NCBI GenBank assembly: GCA_947683425.1
Contig: CANTUQ010000020.1
Span: 2,764,001 to 2,828,000 of the forward strand
Source of the DNA: Excoecaria cochinchinensis
Lineage: Eukaryota; Streptophyta; Magnoliopsida; Malpighiales; Euphorbiaceae
Direction: 5' to 3'
Length of the DNA stretch: 64,000 nt
A program made the position numbers and the translations under genes. This document shows positions 1 to 11,818 of this stretch, one piece after another; positions within the stretch are counted from its first letter, which is position 1; each line of letters begins with the position of its first letter. Below the pieces are notes generated by a model, which was not told the origin of the DNA, made no database searches, and worked only from the letters and a program-made list of their open reading frames with translations.

Positions 1-439
1 TTTTTTATTTCTAAAAAGCAAATTTAACAAGGAAATCATCACTTCCTATCTTTTTGCCTATGAACAGGCATTAATTTCATCATTGAGTAACCTCTGATCT
101 TAGCTGTCTCAGGACCCGGTGTCGACATAAAGGAATCAAACACTTCGGCTGAAACACTTTGACCCTATAGGCAATTCCTATCTATCAACTACTCGGTTTG
201 CAGGCTAAGTTATTAATCCAATTATTGCTCATTTATTCACATTATATAACATCCATATATTCTCATGAAGCAATATCTTAACATTCAATAGCTGGGTTAT
301 ACATATACAACTTATCAAACACATTCCCATTTCACTGTATAAAATTACATGAACCAAAACATTTATAATCTCTTATGCATGATTATTCATAGACCAATAG
401 CATAATTCACACATTATAGGACATTTAGTAAGTGTTCCT
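1..439 (-). mobile_element. Alpha-1 LTR, distal fragment (minus strand)
   Basis: From about position 95 the sequence matches the hairpin-ladder part of other Alpha LTRs read on the minus strand: GGAATC, ACACTTTGACCC, TATAGGCA-ATTCCTATCTATC, then ACATTATAGGACATTTAG. It stops at Alpha-2 and resumes at 4923, where AACTTGAGGCTCTATCG continues as in Alpha-3 (9930-9950). Positions 1-95 I cannot place with confidence. The LTR runs off the left edge. Confidence 0.7.
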
Positions 440-930
440 TGTAATGGGTCAATTTATACCCTAGTAGCAAATTGGTCAAATTGGGATAATTGGTTAAGTT
501 TAATTTGGAGTTTGCTAAATTCTGGACTTAAGTCTAATTGAATTGAGGACTTAATTGAATTATTAGATAAGTTTATGTGGTTAATTGGTGAATGTGTATG
601 ATTAAGCTTAAGTTGGATTAGTTAATTATTAGTGGTGTTTTATTTTAAAATCATATTAGTGTGTGTATTATAGTGGAATCCGGGTGTCACTCTTTGGGGG
701 TGCTACCTCAGCCTCTTCCATGCAATATAAACTTTGGATGAAAGAGAAAACGTGTCACTTTGCTTTTGTTGTCTTCGGTTGGTCTTCTTCTTCAAATTTC
801 TGCTCTTCTTTTCTCTTTTCTCTCATGTCTCCTCTTCAATCTTTGGCTCTATAATTTATGTTGGGTGATTAAGTGATTGGTTAGTTGTATTGAATTATTA
901 TATCATCAAGGTAAGTGTTTATTGATTGTT

Positions 931-983
931 CTTCATCATCATCATCATCATCTTCTTCTTCTTCTTCTTCTTCTTCTTCTTCT
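931..983 (+). repeat. ATC/TTC microsatellite
   Basis: A run of CAT-type triplets passes into about ten TTC triplets, just downstream of the splice-donor-like site of Alpha-2. It keeps the frame open through the putative intron, which accounts for the long histidine/leucine-rich reading frame here. Confidence 0.9.
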
Positions 984-1044
984 GTTGGTTAAGTTGGTAA
1001 TGATTTATGGTTCCAATTCTAGAATTTGGACTATACATGTAGTT

Positions 1045-1101
1045 GTGGATCTAAGAAAAGATAAAGGAAAAGATAAGGTATGTGAACCTAGTGCAAAGTG
1101 A
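1045..1101 (+). other. LTR micro-ORF tail, Alpha-2 copy
   Basis: Nineteen codons reading VDLRKDKGKDKVCEPSAK then TGA. A GTAG acceptor-like site lies just upstream. No ATG in frame is evident. See the micro-ORF finding for the cross-family comparison. Confidence 0.4.
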
Positions 1102-1807
1102 GCAATAGGGGCAAAGGATAGTGAGGTTTGGGAAACAGTACTTTGTGTGTGTTTTTGACTAGCATGAACTTTATAATGCATGATTAAACTATGTGCTGGA
1201 AATGAATAGAAAATGTGTCACACCCCATTTTCCCCCTAGTAGTTTGAGCCATGTGTATGTGTGCATGTGTGAGTGTTTTGACATGTGTTAATGGTATTTT
1301 GGGTTTTATGCAAGTTTTGTGGACTTTATTAGAGTATGGGTGCATGTTTGATATTAGGATGTGTGTGTATGGGTCTTGTTAGTGTGTGTGCAAGCTTATA
1401 GGGGAGTAGTGTGTGTATTAGTGAGGGTTAGTCTAGTATGTAGTGTCTTGCTTTGTTGTAGGGTGTGAATTATCAAAACCCACCAATCTCAAGGTGACAT
1501 GTGGCAAGGGAAATTAAGAAGGGGTACATAAAGAGAGGAGAGAGAAAGAGAGAGTAGAATTCTGCCCTAGCTCTCCCGTTCTCTTCCTTCTTCCCTCCTT
1601 TGCTTCTTCTTTCTTCCTCTTCCTCTTGTCGCACCTTGATTCTTTCTTTTCTTAGCTATCTTGTTGGTGGATCTTGGTAATTCCCAAGAGCTTTATTGGT
1701 AAGTTAGTGGGTTTTCTCTTCTTCTTCATCTTTTCTCTTGATTGGTTAGTTGTGTTCTTAACTTAGGATTTTTATGTGTTTGTATGGTTCTTGGGTTTTC
1801 AGGTTTA

Positions 1808-1870
1808 GAAGCACCTACTCATGATCCGAAGGGGAAAGAGAAGGCGAGTGGGAGCGGAGCTTGCAATTAG
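1808..1870 (+). other. LTR micro-ORF tail, Beta-1 copy
   Basis: Reads EAPTHDPKGKEKASGSGACN then TAG, after the T-rich acceptor-like GGGTTTTCAG at about 1792-1801. The matching donor is ATTGGTAAGT near 1695. Confidence 0.45.
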
Positions 1871-2284
1871 GAGCATAGGAATTTATAGGTTTGGGAATTT
1901 ATTTGAATTTGTGCATTTTTGTGTTTTGGTATGTTGAATGATTTTTTAGAAATTTGAGGTTTAATGAGGCTCATGTTAGTGAAAATGTTATGGGCTTTGG
2001 TTTGATTTAAGTTATGATGCATGAATGATGAGTTACTGAAGCAAATTTTAAGTTTGATGAACTTTATTGCAATTTTCTGGGTTTGTCACTTTTGAGAAGT
2101 TTGATTATGTTAATTCATGATTTTAACTGTGTTAATTGTTGTAAAAGTTGTGTTTTATGTTATTTATGATGATGGGAAGGTTGATTTGAGGTAAGATGAA
2201 GTTTGGGTTGATTTATGTTTGAGATTAGAGGTTTGGGTGATTTGGGAGTGTGATTTTCTATAGATTTTTGCGTAAGAGCTAAAA

Positions 2285-2600
2285 ATCACGACTCTATCGC
2301 GAACACGACATTGTTGCAAGATCACGACAGAGCTCGGTGAATTCAGCCCTTGCGCATGGCCAAGCGAATTTGGGCTGCCGAGCCGCCGCAGCGAGAGCTA
2401 CGATAGAGCGCTCGGCTACCGAGCGGATTTGGGCAGTCCCTTGTTGCAAGCATGTGCCATTACGCGAGTGCGATTGCTTTTGTTGGCCACTCACTGTCGC
2501 GAGCGCAACAATGAGATGTGCTTCTATCTTCGCGTGAGTGCGAAGACTGCCGCGATCTCGACCTAGGCCAGTTTTGCCTCTGTCGCGAGCGTGACACCCC
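2285..2600 (+). repeat. Palindromic CG-rich island, Beta-1
   Basis: GTCGCGAGCGCGAC-type units, many decayed (CTCTATCGCGAACACGAC, ACTGTCGCGAGCGCAAC, CTGTCGCGAGCGTGAC), sit as a CpG-rich block in otherwise AT-rich LTR sequence. The reading frames found here on both strands are by-products of the palindromes. Confidence 0.8.
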
Positions 2601-2726
2601 TGGCTTCAATTTGAGAAATTTTCGAACTTGTGATGCTTTTAGAATTATGCATGGATAATTTTATGAATTATATAAATGTGATTTGATGAATTATGCATGA
2701 CCTGCTAGAGTCAAATAAGTGGATAG

Positions 2727-2932
2727 TTAGGCGTGCCTAATAGAGTTTAGTAGTTGCACCCTCAGTTCCATTTGGACCCTGATCAGGTCCCCCGTTTGGT
2801 TCCTCGCGAACCTCAATGTGTTTGGATCTTGTTTAAGATCCCCTCCGTAAAATGTTTTTGAATGAGAAAATGTGATGTTGCTTTCCGATTTGTACCCATA
2901 AGGTACCGCCATGCGTTCACTTGTTATCCGCT
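2727..2932 (+). other. Hairpin ladder, Beta-1
   Basis: In order: TTAGG-CGTG-CCTAA (2727-2740), GGACC-CTGATCA-GGTCC, GGTTC-CTCGC-GAACC (2798-2812), GGATCTT-GTTT-AAGATCC (2824-2841), GTACC-CATAA-GGTAC (2892-2906). All stems are perfect or nearly so. Confidence 0.75.
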
Positions 2933-3171
2933 ACTGTAAGTCAGTAGGTGTTATACCTTATTGTGTTATTTGAATGTGAATCCAAATGACTATGTTTATA
3001 AGTATGTGAATCTGGATAACTCTATTTATGAGCATATGAATTAGTTAGCATATGAATGTGATTCGATTATGATTATATCTTATATGATTATCTACATATG
3101 CCAATATGTATACGTTTTGCCTCGACAACCATTGTGAATGGCCATCCATATTACTGTTGTTTATTTCCCCA

Positions 3172-3213
3172 CTAAGCGTTATCGCTTAGCACGGGTGTTT
3201 CATCCGTGCAGGT
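3172..3213 (+). other. LTR double hairpin, Beta-1
   Basis: CTAAGCG-TTAT-CGCTTAG directly followed by GCACGG-GTGTTTCAT-CCGTGC and AGGT. Confidence 0.8.
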
Positions 3214-4523
3214 ATGGAAGGTGTATAGCTTTTGGGAGTGTCACCGCAAGTCAAGCCAACACAGAGGGATTAATGTTAGGACTTAGCTTCTTTTTGTATT
3301 ATGATTCTTTTTCTAATTGTGAACTCTCATTGTATTTAGTCTTTTGTTTAGCTTCCGCTTTGTAATTTTGAAAGATGTAATTATTTTGGTAATATCAGAA
3401 CAGTTATGTAATTAATATTATTATTGGATCTATGAATGAATGATCAGTTTGGTTCTTAAGTTTTAAATCCTGCTATATATATGAATGTTTATATTATGTG
3501 AATGAATGTTATTGTATCGTTTTGCTTGGTGACACCCTTGCTCATACGGGTTCCCACTCTATTGTGGATGGGTTCTCCTACGTATGGGTAGGGGGTGTCA
3601 TAAAATGTGTATTTATGTTTGTTTTGAATTGGATTGAAAATATGAATTCATACGGTGGTAAATGGCCATAAGATGTGAATTTAAACATGATGCTCTATTT
3701 TTAAATAATTGTGGTAATATTATGTAAAATGTATGATTATTGCTAAATGTGATATTGAGCATGTTGGGTTGTGGGGATGCACGTTGAGAAGTGTTGTGTG
3801 AGTTTGGAGTTAGGGAATTTACCAATTGAGTTAAATTAAGCTTGGCTAGCTTCAGAGGGTAAAACTGAATTTGTAGAATAATTGTCATAATGGGTTTGTA
3901 TGAGCCATAACTTCAATTGAATAATTCTAACTTGAATAAAATGAAAGGGATTAGGTTCCTAAGAGACGTGCCTAAAATGTGTTAGAAATAACCATATTGG
4001 TTTGGAGATCCTATGGTCTTTAAAATGTGTACCTATATTGGTTAAATCTGGTAGGAGGGCTTTTGGAGCATGTAATCCCTATGCATAATGAATTGTCTTT
4101 GGATTCTTAAAGTGTATTTACATTATAGCTTATTAATTATTCCTGTACCCAAGTGTACTGATGCGAAAGTGTGTATCTTCGGATACAAAAGTGATTGCTG
4201 TATTCTTGAGTACTGATGCGATACACATTATTCGTGTCTTTGAATTGCAGGCAGGGCAAAATAATGAATGATTTTATAAGGATGTATAATGTGATTTCTA
4301 TGTGATATAAAATGCGAATGTGAATAAGATATGTTATATTATTGATTAACAATGTGATAAAGTGAATATGACTTTCTGAGCATGCTACCTGAATATCAAG
4401 ATGAGTTTAACATTATAATTATGAAGCACATTCTAGGTGAAGTACGAATATAGAGCATGTGCTTGATAATACTCAATGAATGTTATGTTATTATATATGC
4501 GTATATTGTTTGTTGTTTCCCCA

Positions 4524-4564
4524 CTAAGCATTATCGTGTAGCACGGGTTTTCAATCCATGTAGG
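4524..4564 (+). other. LTR double hairpin, Alpha-2 (decayed)
   Basis: CTAAGCA-TTAT-CGTGTAG then GCACGGG...CCATGTAGGT. The first stem has lost pairs, as expected of an old copy. Confidence 0.6.
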
Positions 4565-4922
4565 TTCTGAAGTGAAGTGATTCGATGGACGGTCCTGCAT
4601 CACAGTTGGTCAACACACCAGGACTTTTGCTTAGTGTAGGTTTTGCTATTTTGTATTATGTATAAGTAATTAATAGTTTTTGGGCCTGTTATAAGAATTA
4701 TAAAGTAACTTTAGAAAATGAGATGTAATATATATGAAAGTACATTTATCTGGAGTTAAAGCATGTGTATGAGTATGCGTACTGAAAGTATTCTGCTGCA
4801 CATGAATGAATTTTATTAGTTCTGAAATTTTTATGATGAGAGTTTGCATGTGATGTGAGTCATAGTGACCATTCTCGACTGCCACAGCATAGTTGTGTGA
4901 GCAGGCAGGAAGGGAAGTTACA

Positions 4923-5046
4923 TCCCTAACTTGAGGCTCTATCGTACTCTCGATAGACCATGACAATCCCTTCTATAGCGCTTATGACATAAGTCGCGCA
5001 CGCGATAGAACCAACCAACGAATTTTGTCATGCTCACGGCAATGCT
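4923..5046 (-). mobile_element. Alpha-1 LTR, middle fragment (palindromic island)
   Basis: Continues Alpha-1 after Alpha-2. Contains CTATCG-TACT-CGATAG and GTCGCGCACGCGATAG, decayed members of the CGCG palindrome class. Solo-E interrupts it at ATGCT (5042-5046), and it resumes at 7471. Confidence 0.7.
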
Positions 5047-5611
5047 TGTCACATCCCAAATATGGCCTAGTAGAATTGCATGTTTAATTGGATTAATAAA
5101 AAGGGTATTTTGGTATTTGGTAAATGAAGTGGGACATATGTTAGGAATTATAGGATTTGGTTGAGGGTCAGATGGTAATTGTTTAAGTGGCTAGAGGTCA
5201 AAAGACCAAGAAAGTCAAAGAAGAGAAAGTGAGGTCCAATAGGGGCATGCCACATAGGATTGGGTAGATGAGAGGCATTTAATGCAAAGGAACAGAGGAG
5301 TGGAGGAGGCAGATTTCTTTGGCTTCTTGCTCATGTCTTCCTCTTCCCCTTCTTCTCTTTCTTTTATTTTTCTTTGCTCTCTCTTCTCTTTGGTGTTTGC
5401 CCAACGTGGATCTTCAAGATTTTGAAGTGGATTTCTGAGTTTTGAGTTAAGGGTTTGAGATTTGAAGTGTTCCAAGAGGTAAGTGGTTGTGTTATTTGGT
5501 TTAGATCTCCTTCTTCTTCTCCTTCTTTGGGTCTGATATTGGGTTATATGTGGTTGATTGCATGAGTTAATTTGGTGTTTGTTTTGGATTGGATTTGTCC
5601 AAAAATCTGAA

Positions 5612-5653
5612 GAAAGAAGAAAGGATAAAGGAAAAGGGAAGGTTGTAGCTTGA
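5612..5653 (+). other. LTR micro-ORF tail, Solo-E copy
   Basis: Reads ERRKDKGKGKVVA then TGA. It is shorter than in other families but keeps the KDKGKGKV core. Confidence 0.35.
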
Positions 5654-6127
5654 AGATAGTGGATTTTTGAAGCTCTATTTCTAGGTTTGGGAGTTGTTTG
5701 AGAATGCTCTGTCCATTCTTGTTTTGGATCCTGTTTTGAGTTCAAATGTTTATGTTACTTGTGTGTTTTGGTATATGAAAATGCATGAGTAAAATTAATT
5801 TGTGTACATGATTTGTGATGAGATAGTTACAGTGGTTTGCATGTTGATTTAGAAGTGTATATACATGGATGTGAGAGGAAATTCTGGGTTTGAGAATCTT
5901 TGTAAAGGCTATTTTGAATGTGTTTTAGCATGTATTTGAGTTGGGTTTTGAATGTATGTTAAGCATGATAAATGTAATTTTGGACATGTGTTTCATATTG
6001 GTTTATGCTAAAAAAAATATGACCTATGGAATGAGTTTATATGTATACTTGTTGAGGTTGTGTGAAATGATAGCATGTTGAGCTGTTATTACTTGAGTTT
6101 TCTGGAAAATCTGGGATAGGGGGTGTT

Positions 6128-6310
6128 TACACGGTGGTAAGGCCATCCCCATACCGCCGTGTAATAGCCACACGGCTGTAAGGATAGACCGTACTGCCGT
6201 GTAACCTCTCTCTGGATTGATGGTCCATCGAGCCACACGGCGGTATGGCTTTGCCTTACCCTCGTGTGAATTGTCTTACTCGGCGGTAAGACAATGTCAT
6301 ACTGCCGTGT
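6128..6310 (+). repeat. Palindromic island, Solo-E
   Basis: Four or more inverted units of the type ACACGG-(T/C)GGTAAGG...CATACCGCCGTGT. Arms read CACGGCGGTA and TACCGCCGTG, unrelated to the CGCG palindromes of neighbouring families. Confidence 0.8.
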
Positions 6311-6559
6311 AAAATGCTACTGTCCTATATTTTTGTAAATGTTTTCAGTTATTTCTTTTTGATCCATTTCTTGTAATTTGGGTTTTTAACCTTTATTTGT
6401 GTATTATTAATTAGTAAATAAGGTTTGTATGCGATGTATATGTCCTTAATTTGATAAATATACATGTATACATGAATTGTATAATTATATTTGATATATT
6501 CTCTATTATATGATAGTTATTTTAGATCATGATTGAGTTGTTATTTGAGCCTGGTAGTC

Positions 6560-6800
6560 ATAGTTAGTGGATGGATAAACGCTTATTAAGGGGTTAGGGT
6601 GTGAGTGCAGCTGCTATATGTTATTTGTTACACGCGGACCCCGTTTGGGTCATATAAGATGTTTGAGGCCTCGGTCTTCGGTATACTTTCGGGTATACAT
6701 GATGGCAAAATGTTTTGAGACCCATGTCTCCGTATGCTTGGGATACTGTGTCCTATCAGTATCATTAGTACCCGTATCCACTAGTTAGCGAGTAATCAGG
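6560..6800 (+). other. Hairpin ladder, Solo-E
   Basis: Diverged ladder that keeps stems but not sequence: GACCC-CGTTT-GGGTC (6637-6651) and GTATAC-TTTCGG-GTATAC (6681-6698), followed by CCCGTATCCACTAG. Confidence 0.6.
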
Positions 6801-7129
6801 CTATTACTTGAGGTTATTATACGAGATTGATATATGAAGTTGTAATGTATATGAAATGGATATATGTTACATGTATATGCAAATGCATTGCGACATGATG
6901 AAATACAATGTAATACTTGTGTTCGGATATGAATGGTTATATGACTATATTCCTGTTGATACATGAATATTGACTACTTGAATATGAATGGTTACTTTCT
7001 GATATACATGTGTATGATGAATACTTGGAATAAGCATGAGTTATATATATGTTTATATGCTTTTGTTATTATTAGCTTATATATATGTTTATTTTAATTA
7101 TATGTACACGTATGTGTTGTTCCTCCCCA

Positions 7130-7171
7130 CTAAGTGTTATCGCTTAACATGGGCTCTTCTCCCGTGTAGGT
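7130..7171 (+). other. LTR double hairpin, Solo-E
   Basis: CTAAGTG-TTAT-CGCTTAA then ACATGGG-CTCTTCT-CCCGTGT. The second stem is lengthened to seven pairs, one of them G-T, compared with other families. Confidence 0.7.
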
Positions 7172-7370
7172 GGCAGGTTCATTTTGGAGTCGGGACATCT
7201 GTAGGTCGGCCACTAGAAGTCTATAGTTGGAATTATTTTGTCTTCCACTGTATTTTTGTATATGGAGTATGATTTTGGAAATGTAATTTTTGTAAAGGAT
7301 AATTTTGTATATGTAAATGTTAAATGTTTACAAATCCCATTTGTAAAAACTATATGGTTATATATATGTA

Positions 7371-7676
7371 TTTGTTATCTTTTGATTAAATGTATTTGTT
7401 TCCTTAATTTATTTGAGTTTGTGGGCGTGGCGCTCTGATAGCCTTCCAACGGGGGTATCGGGGTGTGACAATGCCTATGCTAGCGACAGAATATAAATTA
7501 GTATCTTTGCTCGTCAGAGTTAATTTGTTATCTTTTGATTAAATGTATTTGTTTCCTTAATTTATTTTAGTTAGTGGGCGTGGCGCTCCGATATCCTTCC
7601 AATGGGGGTATCGGGGTGTGACAATGCCTATGCTAGCAACAGAATATAAACTGGTATCTTTGCTCGTCAGAGCACT
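7371..7676 (+). repeat. 153-bp tandem duplication across the Solo-E/Alpha-1 junction
   Basis: Two copies (7371-7523, 7524-7676) each contain the last 100 bp of Solo-E, the end GGGTGTGACA, and about 50 bp of flanking Alpha-1 (ATGCCTATGCTAGC...GCTCGTCAGAG). The duplication must postdate the insertion. The copies differ at several bases, so it is not recent. Confidence 0.8.
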
Positions 7677-8815
7677 CTGTCATGCCCGCGACCCCTGTCG
7701 CTCTCGCGATAAAGCCTGAACTTCATGTTCAAAGCTCCACTACACATAACTCTTTTTCATGCACTTTTCAATATCTACAGAAATGACTTCCAAAACCCAA
7801 CCAAACATCATTTTCTGCCATTATGGCCTTCTAATCATATGTTTACCTACATGTAAACTATACAATAACACAAACCTCATTATAATTGGATTTAAGATCA
7901 AGGAGTTATGGCCAAAGGAACACCACTTGCTCCAAAAGCCCTCTTATAGGATTTAGTTACACTTAAGTACACACTTGAAGACCTTAAGGTCCCCAAATCA
8001 ACATGACCATTTCTATAACAATTATAATCACATATCTTAGGAACCAGATTTCATTAACATCATTGTTTTTAGAGTTATATAACTCAAGTTATGACATAGA
8101 CAATTCCAATAGGTCAAATTACCCTACAAAACCAGTTTTACCCCTACCGAGCTCATTAAGCTTAAACCAACTAAATTGGCATAGCCAATTCTCCAAACTC
8201 AATCCAAACTACCATTACTCATACTTGAACACTTAGACACATTTAGATTCATAATAATCACTCGTTAATTAAAGAATCACACGGTCAATTTCTCAATTCT
8301 TCAACATAAATTTTCATGCATTAAAATCAATGTTCCACATAACAATCAATTTGGCATCATAAATTCATATCTTCCAATCACTTCATCACACAATATATTT
8401 ACATATTTCAGACATTTAAGTAATCAATATAACACGTGATTATTAGTTTCCCAAACCTCTTCTCCTAAGCTCCAATGTGCTTACTTGGCACTAAGCTCAA
8501 CAACTTTGTCCTTTCCCTTGTCTTTTCTCCATTCAACCACTACAAGCACAGTTCAATTTCCAGAATTGGAAACAAAGGGATCACTTCAATTTTAAATCAA
8601 AAGAAAAGGGAAAAGAAGAAGAACAACAATTAAACATAATCACTTACCTTGATCCAAGAACACAATTCAATCAACTAACTACTTAGCCAATCAGATTTTG
8701 AAGAATTGAGTCCAAGAATGAAGAAAAAGAACAAGAAGAAGTGAAGAAGGAGTAGCCGACCAAGACATACAGAAGGAATAGGAGTATTTCTCTCTCATTA
8801 AAACTATATATTACA
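7471..8815 (-). mobile_element. Alpha-1 LTR, proximal fragment
   Basis: The minus-strand LTR continues: end of island (CGCGACCCCTGTCGCTCTCGCG near 7686-7710), a long AT-rich stretch also found in Alpha-3 (19170-19400), AGGTTTGGGAA-type phrase (CCCAAACCT near 8450), micro-ORF tail, splice donor (CACTTACCTTG near 8650) and pyrimidine-rich leader. It ends abruptly where Alpha-3 begins at 8816, lacking about 300 bp of its own 5' end, which should lie beyond Alpha-3. Confidence 0.7.
8481..8537 (-). other. LTR micro-ORF tail, Alpha-1 copy
   Basis: Minus strand reads VEWRKDKGKDKVVELSAK then TAA. It differs from the Alpha-2 and Alpha-4 copies largely at third codon positions and uses a different stop codon. 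Confidence 0.45.
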
Positions 8816-9169
8816 TGTCTAATGCCCATCCCAGATTGCACGTGTAGCTTCGCTATGACAGTCGAAGACGGTCGTTACGCACAATATCACACCCATCACA
8901 TCGCATAAATGCATACAATTGAATCTCATACAAAATCCCGAACCAACAAATTTCATCCAAATGCAGCAAAATCATTTCAAATGCATACATTATACTTACC
9001 ATCAATTTGCATTACATGCCATGTTTAGCTATTACGTTACATCTCTTTACATGCCAAAACTAAACATTTCATTTACATAATACAAAACACCAAAACCTAC
9101 ACTAAGCAACGGGCCCTACTGTTGACTAAGAAGATGTGGGACGGTCCTTCAGTTATGCTTCACTTCTAA

Positions 9170-9212
9170 ACCTACATAGATTAAAAAACCTGTGCTAAGT
9201 AATAACGCTTAG
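9170..9212 (-). other. LTR double hairpin, Alpha-3
   Basis: Minus strand: CTAAGCG-TTATTA-CTTAG... then GCACAGGTTTTTTAATCTATGTAGGT; partly decayed. Confidence 0.55.
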
Positions 9213-9939
9213 CGGGGAAACAATATACAATATGCATATACATATAACAATCTTTGAGCAATAAAAGATACATGCTTCATAAACATAGCATTAAGTAGAT
9301 TTCGGAGTACATATATTATCATTAGAGAGTCAAATTCAAATATCACTATATTGTATGATAATCTTATGACACATCACATTCACATTCTCATATTACATAA
9401 CATTCACTTTGTTCATTACTATTTATTCATTCATTATTTACCTTGCCTGTAATTCATCAATGCAGATAAGGGGTATCACATTTGTACTCATAAGTACCAC
9501 ATTTCACATTTATATCCAAAGATACACACTTTTGCATTAGTACCAATAGGTACCGAAATAATCAATAAGATATAAATAATTATGTGAACCCAAGAAGGAT
9601 TCTATACGCATTAGGGATTCAAAAAGGAATCTAACACTTCAACCATAACACTTTGACCCAATAGGCATGCCTATCTATCCATTACTCGACTTTCACGCTA
9701 AATTGTTAATCTAATTATTGATTAATTATTCACAATATAGTACACCTACTTATTCCCATGAGACATTAGAGTATCATTGATATCATCCACACATAGATGG
9801 TTTATCAAACAACTCATGCTTTATTATTCATATATATATATCCACATAGATCAATGCATTTATAGTTTCCATACGCATAATCATACATAGGTCAATATCA
9901 TAATTCACACAAAATAGGACATTTAGAGAATGTCCCAGA

Positions 9940-10148
9940 CTTGAAACTCTGTCGCCCCCCGCGACACATGTCATGCTCTTGACAGACATCGAAAATCCCT
10001 TATGTCGTATTCGCAGCACAAGTCACGTATGCGACAGAACCAACCAACGACTTTTATCTCGCTCGCGGCAATGCCCATGCTCACGACAGAACACAAACTG
10101 GAAATTTTGCCCGTCGGAGCACTTTGTTGTGCCCGTGACCCCTATCGC
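9940..10148 (-). repeat. Palindromic CG-rich island, Alpha-3
   Basis: Decayed GTCGCG/CGCGAC units (CTGTCGCCCCCCGCGACA, TCGCTCGCGGCAATG). NA-J is inserted inside it. Confidence 0.65.
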
Positions 10149-10523
10149 TGTAACACCCCAACTCATACGTGGGCAAACCCATCCGTAATGGAGTAGGATG
10201 CCGTACGAGTAGGTGTGTTACCGAACAGAAACGATCCGAAGCGTATATAATTATGAAAGAATTAAAAACTTTTGAGGAGTAAAAATCGGAACATACATAT
10301 TCATAACCGCGCATATTTTAAACGAAAACATACACATCTACAATTTTACAATTATACAATAGGAGTCTGAAATATTACATCGTTATCTTTACATATTATT
10401 ACTTATACATATAACACAGATATACAAAAATTCTAAATTACAAAAACTGAACAAGATACAAAACTTCTATCTTCTATGTGGCCGACTCTGCAGATGCGCG
10501 ACTCGAACAAAAGAAAACCTGCC

Positions 10524-10566
10524 ACCTGCACGGGGAAAAGAGCCCGTGCTAAGCGATAACGCTTAG
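10524..10566 (-). other. LTR double hairpin, NA-J left
   Basis: Minus strand: CTAAGCG-TTAT-CGCTTAG then GCACGGG-CTCTTTTC-CCCGTGC, seven perfect pairs in each stem. Confidence 0.8.
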
Positions 10567-11254
10567 TGGGGAAAACAAACATAATAATATGGACGACCAT
10601 TCACAATGGTCGTCGAGGCAAAATACATTCAAATAGCAATGGAGGATATTCAAAACACATATCTAAACAGACTTGCATAATAAAGGCATTCATTCGGAAA
10701 CTCATACACATAATCATAAACATATATCAGGAATGGGCCAAAACAGTCATAACTCAAAACACGACACCAGTGTTATCATGCTGAGTCACATACCCAAGAA
10801 AATCATCCAAAACACCACACTTCTGCTGCACAACTCTAATACATAGCATATCATGTTGTAAACATTCCCATAACGGAGACGGAAGGCATAATCACATCAC
10901 TTCCCATCTATATCAAGACCATGCAGAAAGTACGATTACATCATATATACTTACCCTCACAACCGATCTAATTCACATGCTTGTACACAATAAAACCATG
11001 CTTAACTCATATACATAAATACATCGATCGAATCCTTTCAACGCATTCAGAAACTAATAACAAATCACATGCCGAGTACGGATAATCATGTTAACTGAAA
11101 AGTCATGTTTACTAAATACAGATTTACCTTCTGAAGCCCGTGGTCATATTCATATACACATAAACTGATCCTTGCTCATACAGATATCACATTCGATGGC
11201 TATTTCCAAACAGAATAAAACAAACCATCAAAATACCTGCTGACTCATAATAGT

Positions 11255-11530
11255 GGATAACGAGTACGGAGGGAAAGACCTCATGAGGAAACACATAGCC
11301 CGATCTCTGACCGGGTAACCCTCAGAGGGAACACATAATATAATGTACCATACAGGTACAAGTCGAAAAGCAACATCATCTTTTTCCACATTCCAAAACA
11401 TTTCATATCAAAGGGTTCGCAAGGAACCAGTCGTGGGACCTGATCAGGGTCCAAATCGTTCAAAGGGCGCTGCAGCTACAAAGACTCTATTAGGCATGCC
11501 TAACTATCCACTAGATTGACTCTCGCAGGT
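11255..11530 (-). other. Hairpin ladder, NA-J left
   Basis: Minus strand: TTAGGCATGCCTAA (11490-11503), GGACC-CTGATCA-GGTCC, GGTTC-CTTGC-GAACC (11414-11428), GTACC-TGTAT-GGTAC (about 11347-11361). The same ladder lies 5,051 bp further on in the right LTR. Confidence 0.75.
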
Positions 11531-11818
11531 CATGCATCATACAAAGCATATTTCACATCACATAATTTATATCATTATACATAATCAGCAATAGGTGAGA
11601 CATATGAATAAAATCATAAAGTCAGTAATGCATCATACAATTTACACTTAAGCATATCATAATAATCTTAGAGAAAGATCATAAATACAGATATGCATAA
11701 TACATTCAATTATATTAACATACATCATAACATAGTCAAAGAATACACCTAAAGGCATCACAAATTCGGAACTCAAACATTGAAATCACCGAAGAAAATT
11801 CATTCAATTCAACACAAC

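Larger units (their letters stand above)
1216..3602 (+). mobile_element. Beta-1 solo LTR
   Basis: It starts TGTCACACCCC and ends GGGTGTCATA; the expected final CA appears as TA, probably decay. Target-site duplication AAATG lies at 1211-1215 and 3603-3607. At 2,387 bp it resembles Beta-3 and the TK-C LTRs: CCCCTAGTAGTTTGAGCC near the start, TCAAGCCAACACAGAGGG near the end. No internal domain is present, so this is a solo LTR left by LTR-LTR recombination inside Alpha-2. Confidence 0.85.
440..4922 (+). mobile_element. Alpha-2 solo LTR, interrupted by Beta-1
   Basis: It starts TGTAATGGGTCAATTTATACC and ends GGAAGTTACA. Flanks are TTCCT (435-439) and TCCCT (4923-4927), a 4/5 match read as a decayed target-site duplication. 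Removing Beta-1 leaves about 2.1 kb. It carries a CT-rich leader, the splice donor CAAGGTAAGTG near 908, the micro-ORF tail at 1045-1101, a reduced ladder (GTATC-TTCG-GATAC at 4173-4186) and the double hairpin at 4524. No palindromic island is visible, so that part was probably lost. No internal region or second LTR is present. Confidence 0.75.
5047..7470 (+). mobile_element. Solo-E, solo LTR of a separate family
   Basis: It starts TGTCACATCCC and ends GGGTGTGACA, giving 7-bp terminal inverted repeats. Flanks are ATGCT (5042-5046) and ATGCC (7471-7475), a 4/5 match. At 2,424 bp it has the shared order: pyrimidine-rich leader, donor GAGGTAAGTG near 5480, micro-ORF tail, island at 6128-6310, ladder near 6560-6800, double hairpin at 7130. 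It sits inside the palindromic island of Alpha-1. Confidence 0.85.
8816..10148 (-). mobile_element. Alpha-3 LTR, first part (minus strand)
   Basis: It starts TGTCTAATGCCCATCCC on the plus strand. Its first 100 bp align by eye with the reverse of the end of Alpha-2 (4870-4922), so this is the LTR 3' terminus. It carries the double hairpin (9170-9212), a ladder (about 9430-9700) and a decayed CGCG island (9940-10148). NA-J interrupts it at ATCGC; it resumes at 19152. Candidate target-site copy TTACA at 8811-8815; its partner is outside the window. Confidence 0.7.

Noticed and set aside
5215..5745. 176-residue minus-strand frame in Solo-E
   Set aside because: Low-complexity sequence antisense to the pyrimidine-rich LTR leader; no domain and no counterpart in other LTRs.
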